From: Postechiella marina
Lineage (GTDB): Bacteria > Bacteroidota > Bacteroidia > Flavobacteriales > Flavobacteriaceae
NCBI RefSeq assembly: GCF_039538365.1
Contig: NZ_BAABCA010000006.1
Coordinates: 347,328 to 411,327, forward strand
Length of the DNA: 64,000 nt
Direction: 5' to 3'
Under the pieces are notes generated by a model. It was not told the DNA's origin and made no database searches. It saw nothing but the letters and a program-made list of their open reading frames with translations. Both the position numbers and the translations under genes were made by a program. Below are positions 1-8,978 of the stretch, in pieces; position 1 is the stretch's first letter, and each line of letters starts with the position of its first letter.

Positions 1-3000
1 TTAGCCATGGTTGCTAAAACCAACTGTCCGCTAGGCTCTAATTTATAATCGAAGCCCAATTCTGGAATAATATAGCCAAATGCTCTAGACTCGTCTAAAT
101 TCGTTTTATAACCAACCTCTATCCCTGTTTGCATACCTATAGTTGGGTAAGCCTCGTTGTCTTTATTACTAAAAACATACTTACCGCTTATACCTGCAAA
201 ATCTTCTTGATTTTCTTCGCCATTTTCTGTGTAAAAGGTATTAATAAACCTATTGCTTGTTTCTTCAACCTCTATAGACTCGTAGCTTACGCCTAGTTTA
301 AAATGCCCACCTAATTCGCCTCTCCAATTTAACGATGGTGCAAAGGTTATAGTACTATATTTAACTCTGTTATAATCTAAATCGACATCAAAACCATCAT
401 TACTTTCTGCTTCCCTATTTGGAGTACTATTACCAAAACCAAAAAAGTTAATACTATAATTAGAACTTGTATACTTGGCATTTAAACCTAAATTCCATTT
501 TCCTACAACATGAGCAAACTCTCCAGTATACTCGAAATCGTAACCGCTTGTAGCAAAATAATAAGACGCTGCAAAAGTGTGCTGCGAACTAAACGGGTTT
601 CTTTCGAAACCATAATTTGTTAATATATTTAAAAACCCAAGTTTAAAACCATCATCTGGATTAGCACCTAGAAGAGGTGTAAATTGGTTTGTACTTGTTT
701 TAAATTTGGTAAAATCGTAAATATTTGTTTCGTAATCGTCTGTTAACTTTTGAGTACCGTTATTGGTTGTAATTGTATTTTTCTTCGATTTAAAATCGTA
801 AAATTTAACTCTATTGCCATTATCTAAAGTATAAGTGTCGTTATTTTGACCTCCAATAATTCTTACTTTAATGTACTTATCTCCGTTTCCAAAAACTTTA
901 AACTCATCATCATCATCTAAGCCATAAATCCAAATTTCTTTAGTGTCTTTTTTAGAGTATGTTTTCTCGAAAAAGACTGTGCTTTTTTCTCCTTTCTTAA
1001 TTCTACTTACTATAATTTTAGTAGCCCCATTTTGTAAACGCTCTATTTCAAATAAATCGTCTTTATCTGTACCCGTTATCACTGCAAAATTATTAAGTAT
1101 GTCGTAATACTCGTTTGCTATTCTTGGCAAGTTTTTAAGCCTAGACAAAAGGGTTGCTTTAATTTTTGCCACTGTTTTGTCTTGTACTTCTTTAGGAAAC
1201 TCTTGCAAAGCCCTATCTATAACCTCTTCTGTTAAGTTTTTTTGTATAAATGCAACTTGCGCTTCCCATTCTGCTTTTGTGGTTTCGTTAAGCAACGTCA
1301 TATCTAAAGAATACGGACTAGAGTTAAAACCCTTTACGTTGCGCATATCGTTATTAAACCCCTCCATTAATTTTAATGCAGGCATAATGCGTGTTGCAAC
1401 AGCCATTAAAGCACCATCTCCCATTATAGAAAAAGCTTGATCTCTATCTCTAGGAATGGCTTTGTAAATAACCTTACCATCTTCTTTAAACTCTGCCCAA
1501 CGCCATTGGTCTACATGCCTATCCCAATCGCCAATAACCATATCGAAAAGCCTTGCTCTTAAGTAAACAATATCGTCTACCATGTACTTTTCATCTTTTC
1601 TAAGTTTTTTCATTAAGTTATCTGTACTTTCTATGGTATTAGAAAACCCAAAACTTTTTTGATTGCCATGCCCATCAGACACATGCTCTTCAATCATATA
1701 CAACTCATCTCCAAAATCGTCGTTAAAATTTGTCAATGCTGCTTGTTTAGGCACATAATACAAAACTGGGTTAGTATGGTATAAATCTAAAGCGTCTGAT
1801 AGTATACCTGTTGTAAATGGCGCATAGGGATGCGAACCTGTGTAAAAATCTAACAATAAACTTTCGGTTGCTGTGCCTTCAAATTGACCTTCTATGTATT
1901 GGTCTTTAAAAGCCATAGCTTGTAAATAAACTGTAGCACTTTTACGTATAGCACGCATTACATAACGCCTACCGTTTTTATCTTTAAGTTGCAAGGATTT
2001 AGATTGATGTCCTCCTCCTTTTCTTGTTGGCTCTAAACCTCCAAACAACGTGTCTAAATTAACAGTTGGCGCCTTAACCTTTGTACCATAAAAATTACGG
2101 TAACGGTCTCCCCAAAGCGATTTATAGAATTTACTTTTATCTATTTCGTTATCGCTATAAACAGAAGCTAATTTCTCGTTTTGAAAAGCTTTAAACGGTG
2201 CATAATCTTTCTTTTTACTAGACGAAATAACTTCTTTTTGAAAAAGGACCTCTCCAGTTTCTGCTTCAAAAAAACGAACAAAAGACGATCCATCTTTAAA
2301 AACATCTAGTCTTGCATAACCTGGTTTACTTGAAGAAAAATCTCCAGATACGTTTCGTGTTGTGGTAGATTTAGATCCTGCTCCGCTAATAATTTGCGGT
2401 AAATTATCGTGAACCAAATATTGTAAACTGTGCTCGTGACCAGATACAAAAATAACTTTATCGTTTTCTTGGGCTAAGGTTACCACTCGTTTTTTAAGAG
2501 TGTTGTATTTCTTGTTTTGTATATCTGCTGGAGATACTCCTGTTGTTTTTCTTAAAACATTTTTAAGGGTTCCTAAAACAGGCAAAGGTTTCATGTGCGA
2601 AGAAAAATCGTATTGTCCACCGTGTGGTCCATTAGAAAACATGGGATGATGTAAAGCTATTACGGTTGTTTTACCTCTAGCTTTTTTAATTTCGCTTTCT
2701 AGTTCTAAGAAAAACTTTTCTCTTGTTTTTATTTCGCAATCGTCGTTTATAGTTGGGTGTTTGTCCCAATTGGTTAAATACCACTCAGAGTCTACAATAA
2801 TCATGATAACATCATCCGAAATCTCAACCTTTTCTATCGGGCATCCATCTTCTGGTAAAAACGTATTTTTACCTAAAGCCTCTTCAATATATTTTTCTTG
2901 TCGTTTTAATCCCTTTACCCCATTACTATACCAATCATGATTTCCTGGTATAAAAATAGTTTCCCCTTTAAAACCTTTAACAGCTTCGGTTTGTATTTTA

Positions 3001-3314
3001 AGTTGATATTCTGCAAATTCGTAGCCTTTTTCACTTTCTGCAGGCATACCTTTTGGATAAATATTATCGCCTAAAAACAAGGCTGTACTATTTTCTGAAG
3101 CTTTTAATAACTCTGATTTAAATGCTGACAAACCTTTTGAAGACGAACCTATAGGAGAATTTCCTGCATCGCCTATTAAATAAAACGAATGTGATATTTC
3201 TTTATTAGGAAACACATTTGAAACTGTACTATTAATTTGAGTTTTATAGGTTGCACAGGCATTTATAAAAAACACTAAAAAGGAGAGTAATATATAGCGT
3301 AATCTTTTAATCAT
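1..3314 (-). CDS. Lipoprotein metallophosphoesterase with C-terminal beta-barrel-like region (3' end outside window)
   Basis: The reading frame is open from an ATG at 3314 to the window edge (about 1104 codons, no stop seen), so the C-terminus is missing. The N-terminus is a lipoprotein signal with INAC lipobox (Cys20). Calcineurin-type phosphoesterase motifs follow: GDN near residue 80, GNHDW near 123, HHPMFSNG near 220, and GHEHS near 293. The remaining 700 or so residues are rich in alternating hydrophobic and aromatic strands, like an outer-membrane surface-antigen barrel. Role inferred: a surface-anchored phosphatase or pyrophosphatase with its own barrel. The substrate is unknown. The phosphoesterase domain is certain; the barrel reading is weaker. 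Confidence 0.8.
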   Translation of the reverse strand, partial: MIKRLRYILLSFLVFFINACATYKTQINSTVSNVFPNKEISHSFYLIGDAGNSPIGSSSKGLSAFKSELLKASENSTALFLGDNIYPKGMPAESEKGYEFAEYQLKIQTEAVKGFKGETIFIPGNHDWYSNGVKGLKRQEKYIEEALGKNTFLPEDGCPIEKVEISDDVIMIIVDSEWYLTNWDKHPTINDDCEIKTREKFFLELESEIKKARGKTTVIALHHPMFSNGPHGGQYDFSSHMKPLPVLGTLKNVLRKTTGVSPADIQNKKYNTLKKRVVTLAQENDKVIFVSGHEHSLQYLVHDNLPQIISGAGSKSTTTRNVSGDFSSSKPGYARLDVFKDGSSFVRFFEAETGEVLFQKEVISSSKKKDYAPFKAFQNEKLASVYSDNEIDKSKFYKSLWGDRYRNFYGTKVKAPTVNLDTLFGGLEPTRKGGGHQSKSLQLKDKNGRRYVMRAIRKSATVYLQAMAFKDQYIEGQFEGTATESLLLDFYTGSHPYAPFTTGILSDALDLYHTNPVLYYVPKQAALTNFNDDFGDELYMIEEHVSDGHGNQKSFGFSNTIESTDNLMKKLRKDEKYMVDDIVYLRARLFDMVIGDWDRHVDQWRWAEFKEDGKVIYKAIPRDRDQAFSIMGDGALMAVATRIMPALKLMEGFNNDMRNVKGFNSSPYSLDMTLLNETTKAEWEAQVAFIQKNLTEEVIDRALQEFPKEVQDKTVAKIKATLLSRLKNLPRIANEYYDILNNFAVITGTDKDDLFEIERLQNGATKIIVSRIKKGEKSTVFFEKTYSKKDTKEIWIYGLDDDDEFKVFGNGDKYIKVRIIGGQNNDTYTLDNGNRVKFYDFKSKKNTITTNNGTQKLTDDYETNIYDFTKFKTSTNQFTPLLGANPDDGFKLGFLNILTNYGFERNPFSSQHTFAASYYFATSGYDFEYTGEFAHVVGKWNLGLNAKYTSSNYSINFFGFGNSTPNREAESNDGFDVDLDYNRVKYSTITFAPSLNWRGELGGHFKLGVSYESIEVEETSNRFINTFYTENGEENQEDFAGISGKYVFSNKDNEAYPTIGMQTGIEVGYKTNLDESRAFGYIIPELGFDYKLEPSGQLVLATMA

Positions 3315-3447
3315 GATAGGGATATTAATTAATGTTATACAAAAATAACCGTTTACAAACAGAATCATATTAAACTAGCATAAGAAAACTATATACGAAC
3401 CATTAAAATACTTATAGTTACTCTTTTTTTTATTTTAAACGCAAGCT

Positions 3448-4671
3448 TTAATCGTTTATAAATGTTGTATCTATAACTACTTGACTTACTAAACTTTTAT
3501 GCACTGGACAACGCGATGAAATTTCTTTTAAACGTTTTTTTTGAGCATCATCTAAATTGCCAATCAACTTTATTTTTTTATTTACATAATCTAAATATTT
3601 TGGCATATCACTTTGCACACCTAAATCGTCACTATGTTTTTTAGAGTGTGTAACATACACAAAAACCTCTTTTAAATCCCATTTTTTACGCTCGGCATAC
3701 ATTTTTAGCGTCATAGCTGTACAAGCTATTAATGCAGCATTGAGATATTCGTAAGGAGACGGACCAAAATCTGCTCCTCCAACCGATACAGGCTCGTCTG
3801 CAATCATACTATGTCTTTTACTTTGTATGGTGGTTGTAAAATTATCTTCAACAATATTTAAATGCCCTACAAGTTGCTCGCCACTAGTATTTAACATGGT
3901 GTTTTCTTGCGTTTTAAAATAACGCTGCACCCAAGTACCAATCATATTTCCAGCATAATTGCTATCATTAGAATTGGTTAATAAATGATCGGCATCATCT
4001 AAAGTTACAAAACTTTTTGGATGATGGGCTTGCAAATAAAGTTCTTCTGCATTTTTAATACCAACAATCTTATCTGTTGGTGCATGCATTATTAACAACG
4101 GTTTTCTTAAACTTTTAACTACCGATGCCAAATCGGTTTTATCAAAATCTTCAACAAACTCTTGGTTTATTATAAAAGGACGCCCACCAATATTAACTTG
4201 TACTTCACCTTGCTCTTTAACTGCATCAATGCCATGAGAAAATAAATGTGTAACATGTCCTACTGTAGACGGTGCCCCTATAGTAGCTACAGCTTTTACA
4301 TTATCTAGTTGAGATGCCGCATAAAGAACAGCAGCACCACCTAACGAGTGACCAACAAGCAAAGATGGCGCTTCGTAATTAAACGCCATAAAATCGCTTA
4401 CAGCAATTAAATCTGCAACGTTTGCAGAAAAATAACTATCTGCAAATTCACCGTCACTTCTTCCCAAACCTGTAAAATCGAAACGCACAACACCAAAACC
4501 ATATTGAGTTAAAGCTCTACTAATGTTTTTTACAGCATTTAACGAGCTCGAACATGTAAAACAGTGAGCAAAAACTGCATATTTATTAGGTTTTTGATTT
4601 GCTGGCAATTCTAAATAAGCATGCAATGCTATCCCTTTCTTGTTCTCTATTTTTAATCTTATGCTTTTCAT
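3448..4671 (-). CDS. Bifunctional alpha/beta hydrolase / OsmC family protein
   Basis: This 407-residue protein joins two domains. Residues 1-250 are an alpha/beta hydrolase with nucleophile elbow GHSLGG (Ser109), a late Asp (HAPTDKIVG) and His (DDADH). Residues 265-407 are an OsmC/Ohr-type domain carrying its two redox cysteines in ALIACTAM and SRCPVHKS. OsmC proteins reduce organic hydroperoxides with a Cys pair, and this fusion is a known family in Bacteroidetes and Proteobacteria. A cytoplasmic location is likely, since no signal peptide is seen. It lies downstream of the methionine-sulfoxide repair operon on the same strand, which suits a peroxide-defence role. The hydrolase substrate is unknown. 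Confidence 0.88.
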   Translation of the reverse strand: MKSIRLKIENKKGIALHAYLELPANQKPNKYAVFAHCFTCSSSLNAVKNISRALTQYGFGVVRFDFTGLGRSDGEFADSYFSANVADLIAVSDFMAFNYEAPSLLVGHSLGGAAVLYAASQLDNVKAVATIGAPSTVGHVTHLFSHGIDAVKEQGEVQVNIGGRPFIINQEFVEDFDKTDLASVVKSLRKPLLIMHAPTDKIVGIKNAEELYLQAHHPKSFVTLDDADHLLTNSNDSNYAGNMIGTWVQRYFKTQENTMLNTSGEQLVGHLNIVEDNFTTTIQSKRHSMIADEPVSVGGADFGPSPYEYLNAALIACTAMTLKMYAERKKWDLKEVFVYVTHSKKHSDDLGVQSDMPKYLDYVNKKIKLIGNLDDAQKKRLKEISSRCPVHKSLVSQVVIDTTFIND

Positions 4672-4684
4672 AATTCGATTTATT

Positions 4685-4737
4685 TTAAGGAAATATGGCT
4701 ACTAAAAATAGAGTCGGAATAAATTGAATTTCCTTAA
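4685..4737. repeat. 10-bp inverted repeat between msrA-like gene and hydrolase-OsmC gene
   Basis: TTAAGGAAAT at 4685-4694 is matched perfectly by ATTTCCTTAA at 4728-4737, with a 33-bp spacer. The right arm includes the stop codon of the divergent msrA. On the minus strand the second arm is not followed by a T tract, so a standard terminator is doubtful. It could be an attenuator or processing site in front of the hydrolase-OsmC gene. Confidence 0.35.
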
Positions 4738-5228
4738 TTTAACTTTATATAATTTGAGTATTTACTGCGTAATAATTTTAATTTCGGATTAATATATTGT
4801 TTACAGAAAGGTTTTTCAGGATTTTTTTTATAATAATTTTGAATAGCTTCACTGGATGGCTTAAACCCATTAAAAAGCATTGATTTTGTTATTATCTGGT
4901 TATTAAATTCTCTTTGACACCCCTTTAATATAGCATTAATTTGTTCGCCTTGTTGTGAAGTATAAAAGTAAACTGCAGATCGGTATTTATTTCTCATAGT
5001 ATGATTACTTGTACTTTTATGCGTATGTAAATGTATTTCTATTAAGGCTTTTAAAGGTATCTGTGCTTCTTTAAAGTAAACTATAACCGCCTCAGAAAAC
5101 CACTCGTTTTCTTTAATAGATGCCACATAGCCTTGCTCTACTTTTGTTACTCCTTTTAAAGATTGAAAAACAGCTTCTGTACACCAATGGCAACCACCAC
5201 CTAATGCTATTTTTTGCTCTTTGCTCAT
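4734..5228 (-). CDS. Divergent MsrA-family protein
   Basis: This 164-residue protein belongs to the peptide methionine-(S)-sulfoxide reductase family by its N-terminal GGGCHWCTEAVF (Cys13) and RSAVYFY. The canonical GCFWC is GCHWC here. The stretch that in its 7779-8321 paralogue reads HDPTTLNRQGGDVGTQYRS is rewritten to HLHTHKSTSNHTMRNKYRS, and GHAEV is replaced by WFSEAV. The nucleophilic Cys is kept but substrate-pocket residues are not. It ends the msrB-msrA-selO-AKR operon, 6 bp after the aldo/keto reductase. It may have altered substrate choice or weak activity. Family membership is firm, activity uncertain. Confidence 0.75.
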   Translation of the reverse strand: MSKEQKIALGGGCHWCTEAVFQSLKGVTKVEQGYVASIKENEWFSEAVIVYFKEAQIPLKALIEIHLHTHKSTSNHTMRNKYRSAVYFYTSQQGEQINAILKGCQREFNNQIITKSMLFNGFKPSSEAIQNYYKKNPEKPFCKQYINPKLKLLRSKYSNYIKLN

Positions 5229-5234
5229 TTTAAA

Positions 5235-6179
5235 TTAGTTCCATTTAAGCGCCTTTCGTTCTTGCCAATACACTTTAGCATTTACTTTAAAATTTGATAT
5301 CTCATCTATTTCTAAATCTGATAAAACAAAAGCATTCATCTTTAAATTATCTTGTAACTGTCGAGAATTACCTGCACCACTTAACACTTTGCTATTAGGG
5401 ATAGTTTGCGCACAGTATTGCAAACAAATAGCATCTACCCCTACTCTATATTTGTTTGCCAATGCTTCTAAACTTGCGTACATTAGTTTGTAATTTGGAT
5501 AATTTTTATTTCTAAAAACACGTCCGTTTGCCAATGCTTCTTTTATTATTATAAGTTTATTTTGTTTATTTAAAAGTTCTACAACTGCTTTTAAACTTTG
5601 ATCCAACACATTATAAGTTACCTGAAAAACATCAAATAAAGGCACACCATTAACTGCTACTTTTAAGGCTTCTTTTATAATATCAACTTGATTATATCCT
5701 GTAGAGCTTAACCCTATTTTAATCTTATAAGTCTCTTTTAAAAAAGCTAAATAACTTAATACTTCGTCATTTTTAAGAACCCCTGTTTGAAAAGTTGCCG
5801 AATGAATTTGATATACTTTTAAATAAGGCAACAAGTTTTTAGAAACCAACCACTGCTCTTTTAATTTTTCTACACTATGGTCTTTAACTTCGTGTACTTT
5901 GGCTTTTGCGTTAAAGTTTGCAACATAGGTATAACCCCATTTTGTGGCTACTTCAATAGCATTATCATCTTTAGTTTTTAACCATTCTAAAAGCAATTGT
6001 TCTGCTAAACCATAACCTGGTGCTGTATCGAAATAACGAACCCCCAAGTTATAAGCCTCTTCGAGTGTAGCAAAACTTTCTTGCTTAAAAGCGTCTAAAT
6101 TTAAATAGTTAGACGGTTTTTGGCGTATATTAATGTATTGTGGTCTTCCTAAAGCTGCTGTACCTAATCCTAATTTCAT
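5235..6179 (-). CDS. Aldo/keto reductase
   Basis: This 314-residue protein has the AKR (alpha/beta)8 pattern. The catalytic tetrad can be read as Asp and Tyr in YFDTAPGYG, Lys in EVATKWGY and His in VYQIHSA. A C-terminal GAGNSRQL segment fits NADP(H) phosphate binding. It would reduce aldehydes or ketones with NADPH in the cytoplasm; the substrate is not predictable. It sits between selO (32 bp upstream) and the divergent msrA (6 bp downstream) in a tight minus-strand operon, which suggests clearing carbonyls or quinones under oxidative stress. Confidence 0.87.
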   Translation of the reverse strand: MKLGLGTAALGRPQYINIRQKPSNYLNLDAFKQESFATLEEAYNLGVRYFDTAPGYGLAEQLLLEWLKTKDDNAIEVATKWGYTYVANFNAKAKVHEVKDHSVEKLKEQWLVSKNLLPYLKVYQIHSATFQTGVLKNDEVLSYLAFLKETYKIKIGLSSTGYNQVDIIKEALKVAVNGVPLFDVFQVTYNVLDQSLKAVVELLNKQNKLIIIKEALANGRVFRNKNYPNYKLMYASLEALANKYRVGVDAICLQYCAQTIPNSKVLSGAGNSRQLQDNLKMNAFVLSDLEIDEISNFKVNAKVYWQERKALKWN

Positions 6180-6211
6180 ACACTTTTTTTTGCGTTATTA
6201 AACATTACAAT

Positions 6212-7774
6212 TTAAGAACTACACGACAACATAGAGCATCCCACTTTATGCCTAGCCCACTCTGGACGTTTGGCAAACCATTTTTCGTTTTCTGGTTGTT
6301 CGCTATATGGTTTTTTAAGCAAATTAAATAAGACGTCTATTAATTGGTAATCGCCTTTATTAGCATTATCTATAGCCAATTGCGCCATATAATTGCGTAA
6401 AACGTATTTTGGATTAACAAGATTCATTTGCTGTTTTCTTTCTTCGGAATTTGCTTCTTCTAATTTTAAACGATTTGCATAACGTTTAAACCAAGCATTC
6501 CATTTACTCTTAACATCTTCAGTTATTTCATCTTGAATATAAAATGCATCATTTATAACATTTAATCCTTTTGAAGCTTCATCTAGAGAAAAGTTACTCA
6601 AATTTCTGAAGAAAATAGTCATGTCAGTTTCTGTAAGGTGTAAATTATCTTCTAAATCTTGAATTAGCATTTTATCTGCATCATCTTCAATAATTAATCC
6701 TAATTTATCTCGCATCATACTCAACGATAACTTTTCAAAATCGGTTTTATATTGCTCTAAAACAGTTTCAAAAGGCTCTGCTTCATCTACTAAAGGATAT
6801 AAAGCATTCGCTAGTTGATATAAATTCCAAAGCCCCATATTAGGCTGATTGGCAAATCTATAGCGTTTATGTTGCCCATCTGTAGTATTTGGTGTCCAAC
6901 CAAAATCGAAACCTTCTAACCAACCGTATGGCCCATAATCTATGGTTAACCCCAAAATAGACATGTTATCAGTGTTCATTACACCATGCACAAAACCAAC
7001 CCGTTGCCAGTTCACTATCATTTTTAATGTTTGCTGTGCTACTGTTTTAAAAAAGGCGATATACGTTTCTTTTGAAGGCGCACCTAACTCTGGAAAAAAG
7101 TTTTTAATAGTATAATTTACTAACGTTTTTAAGGTTGTTATATCTTGATTTGCAGCTAAAATTTGATAACTACCAAAACGCAAAAAACTTGGCGCAATAC
7201 GCGATACAATTGCGCCTTTCTCGTAAGCAGAATTACCATTGTACATCATATCTCTTAAAACCTGATCGCCAGATAAGGCTAAAGATAATGCTCGGGTTGT
7301 TGGCACACCTAAATGAAACATGGCTTCGCTACATAAATACTCTCGAATAGACGAGCGTAATACAGCCAAGCCATCGGCTGTTCTAGAATATGGTGTTTCG
7401 CCAGCGCCCTTTAATTGCACTGCCCATTGGGTGTTATTATATTTTACCTCGAATAGATTTATTGCTCGACCGTCGCCTAATTGCCCTGCCCAATTACCAA
7501 ATTGATGCCCACCATAACACATGGCAAAAGGCTGTGTGTTTTTATAAACAGTATTTCCTGTAAACACATTTAAAAACTCAGTTTCTTCAGCATTTTCTGG
7601 GGTTAAACCTAAGGCTTTTAGCATTTCTGGAGATACATGTAACAACTCTGGTTTTGCAGTTTGCTTTGGCTTTACAAAAGAAAAACAGGCGTTTTTAACC
7701 TGTCTTCTTGTATTCTCTATAACCGTATCTGCTGGTAATTGTGTATTAAATGTATCTTTTATATTTAATTGCAT
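6212..7774 (-). CDS. selO: SelO/YdiU-family protein adenylyltransferase
   Basis: This 520-residue protein is a pseudokinase-fold SelO (YdiU) homologue. It carries the family signatures GGHQFGNWAGQLGDGRA, LKGAGETPYSRTADG, HGVMNTDNMSILGLTIDYGP and the C-terminal LSCSS. The enzyme AMPylates protein Ser/Thr/Tyr residues and is linked to redox control of glutathionylation. In animals the C-terminal Cys of this motif is selenocysteine; here the codon is TGT, so it is ordinary Cys. It starts 4 bp after the msrA stop and is surely co-transcribed with msrB-msrA. Confidence 0.93.
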   Translation of the reverse strand: MQLNIKDTFNTQLPADTVIENTRRQVKNACFSFVKPKQTAKPELLHVSPEMLKALGLTPENAEETEFLNVFTGNTVYKNTQPFAMCYGGHQFGNWAGQLGDGRAINLFEVKYNNTQWAVQLKGAGETPYSRTADGLAVLRSSIREYLCSEAMFHLGVPTTRALSLALSGDQVLRDMMYNGNSAYEKGAIVSRIAPSFLRFGSYQILAANQDITTLKTLVNYTIKNFFPELGAPSKETYIAFFKTVAQQTLKMIVNWQRVGFVHGVMNTDNMSILGLTIDYGPYGWLEGFDFGWTPNTTDGQHKRYRFANQPNMGLWNLYQLANALYPLVDEAEPFETVLEQYKTDFEKLSLSMMRDKLGLIIEDDADKMLIQDLEDNLHLTETDMTIFFRNLSNFSLDEASKGLNVINDAFYIQDEITEDVKSKWNAWFKRYANRLKLEEANSEERKQQMNLVNPKYVLRNYMAQLAIDNANKGDYQLIDVLFNLLKKPYSEQPENEKWFAKRPEWARHKVGCSMLSCSS

Positions 7775-7778
7775 GATT

Positions 7779-8321
7779 TTACCCCTTCAATTTATCGGCA
7801 TGTAGTTTTCTTAATTTGGCTAATTTGGGTGTAATTACAAAACTACAAAAGCCTTCACTTTGATTGTTTCTGTAATAATCTTGATGATAATCTTCGGCTT
7901 TATAAAAAACATCTAAAGCAGTAAGTTCTGTTACAATAGCGTCATCATAATAAGGCGTTACATCTTTCAGTACCTTTTCTGCGGTATCTTTTTGTTTTTG
8001 ATCGTGATAATAAATTACCGAACGGTATTGTGTACCAACATCGCCTCCTTGCCTGTTTAATGTTGTAGGATCGTGAGTAGTCATAAAAACAACTAAAATA
8101 TCTTCGTAAGAAATAACATTTGCATCAAAAGTTATTTGAATTACTTCTGCATGCCCTGTTAAACCAGAGCATATTTCTTTATATGTTGGGTGTCCGGGTA
8201 CGCTACCACCAGAATATCCAGAAACAACTTTCTCTACTCCTTTCACTTCTTGAAACACTGCTTCTGTACACCAAAAACATCCACCACCAACTGTGGCTAT
8301 TTGTAAATTTTCTTTATTCAT
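7779..8321 (-). CDS. msrA: Peptide-methionine (S)-S-oxide reductase MsrA
   Basis: This 180-residue, full-length MsrA reduces the S-epimer of methionine sulfoxide in proteins. Motifs seen are GGGCFWCTEAVF with the nucleophile Cys15, GYSGG, GHAEVIQI, DPTTLNRQGGDVGTQYRS and a C-terminal EGFCSF whose Cys may resolve the sulfenic acid. No signal peptide is visible, so it is cytoplasmic. Its start overlaps the msrB stop by 4 bp (ATGA), indicating translational coupling. Unlike the copy at 4734-5228, it keeps all canonical motifs. Confidence 0.96.
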   Translation of the reverse strand: MNKENLQIATVGGGCFWCTEAVFQEVKGVEKVVSGYSGGSVPGHPTYKEICSGLTGHAEVIQITFDANVISYEDILVVFMTTHDPTTLNRQGGDVGTQYRSVIYYHDQKQKDTAEKVLKDVTPYYDDAIVTELTALDVFYKAEDYHQDYYRNNQSEGFCSFVITPKLAKLRKLHADKLKG

Positions 8322-8770
8322 TTTTTATTTTTTTCTATTTTCATAGACTCTGAATTAACACAATATCTTAATCCGCTAGGTTCTGGGCCATCAGGAAATA
8401 TATGCCCCAAATGCGCATCGCAGGTATTACACATAACCTCTACACGTACCATACCAAAAGATGTATCTCTTTTGTATTTAATAGCATGTTTTTCTATAGG
8501 CTGTGTAAAACTTGGCCAACCCGTGCCAGAACTAAATTTAATTGTAGAATCGAACAATGGTGTATTACAACATACACAATTATATTGCCCTTCGTCATAA
8601 ATACTACAAAGCGCTCCACTATGCGGGTGCTCTGTTCCCTTTAAACGTGTAATTCTAAATTGCTCTGGCGATAATAGAGCTTTCCATTCTGCTTCTGTTT
8701 TTTCCACTCTATTTATTGGAGTTGGGTTTCCATTAACAGAAAAATTAATAATATCTTTCCAAGTAAGCAT
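8318..8770 (-). CDS. msrB: Peptide-methionine (R)-S-oxide reductase MsrB
   Basis: This 150-residue MsrB reduces the R-epimer of methionine sulfoxide. It shows two zinc-binding CxxC pairs (Cys65/Cys68 and the CNTC pair), the GTGWPSF substrate motif, HLGHIFPDGP and the catalytic Cys137 in RYCVNS. It is the first gene of the minus-strand operon that continues through msrA, selO, the aldo/keto reductase and a divergent msrA. Its promoter must lie in the 208-bp divergent region shared with the HD-domain gene at 8979. Confidence 0.96.
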   Translation of the reverse strand: MLTWKDIINFSVNGNPTPINRVEKTEAEWKALLSPEQFRITRLKGTEHPHSGALCSIYDEGQYNCVCCNTPLFDSTIKFSSGTGWPSFTQPIEKHAIKYKRDTSFGMVRVEVMCNTCDAHLGHIFPDGPEPSGLRYCVNSESMKIEKNKK

Positions 8771-8941
8771 ACTCTGTCCTTTATTTTAATATTGTAAATA
8801 CCACATGTTATAAAGTGCAAATTTAAGTCGAAAAGCACTTCTAAACCTTACAGTTTTTTAATAAATATTCATTTTTGAAAGCTTAACTAAAATTTACGAC
8901 AAATTATTACGTTTGCACAGTTAATTTTTATGTTATTAAAG

Positions 8942-8959
8942 TTTAGTATTTTTACTAAA
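8942..8959. promoter_or_regulatory. Perfect 7-bp inverted repeat just upstream of the HD-PycTM gene
   Basis: TTTAGTA (8942-8948) and TACTAAA (8953-8959) flank TTTT, ending 19 bp before the ATG at 8979. The position suits an operator or 5'-UTR hairpin. The rest of the 8771-8978 divergent region is AT-rich with no clear -33/-7 pair that I could fix. Confidence 0.35.
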
Positions 8960-8978
8960 TAATTTACCTATTGAACCT

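Noticed and set aside
1177..1440. 87-codon plus-strand open frame
   Set aside because: It lies wholly inside the minus-strand metallophosphoesterase frame and has low-complexity, non-protein-like composition.
6212..6250. Possible selenocysteine at the SelO C-terminus
   Set aside because: The codon is TGT, not TGA, and no SECIS-like hairpin follows.
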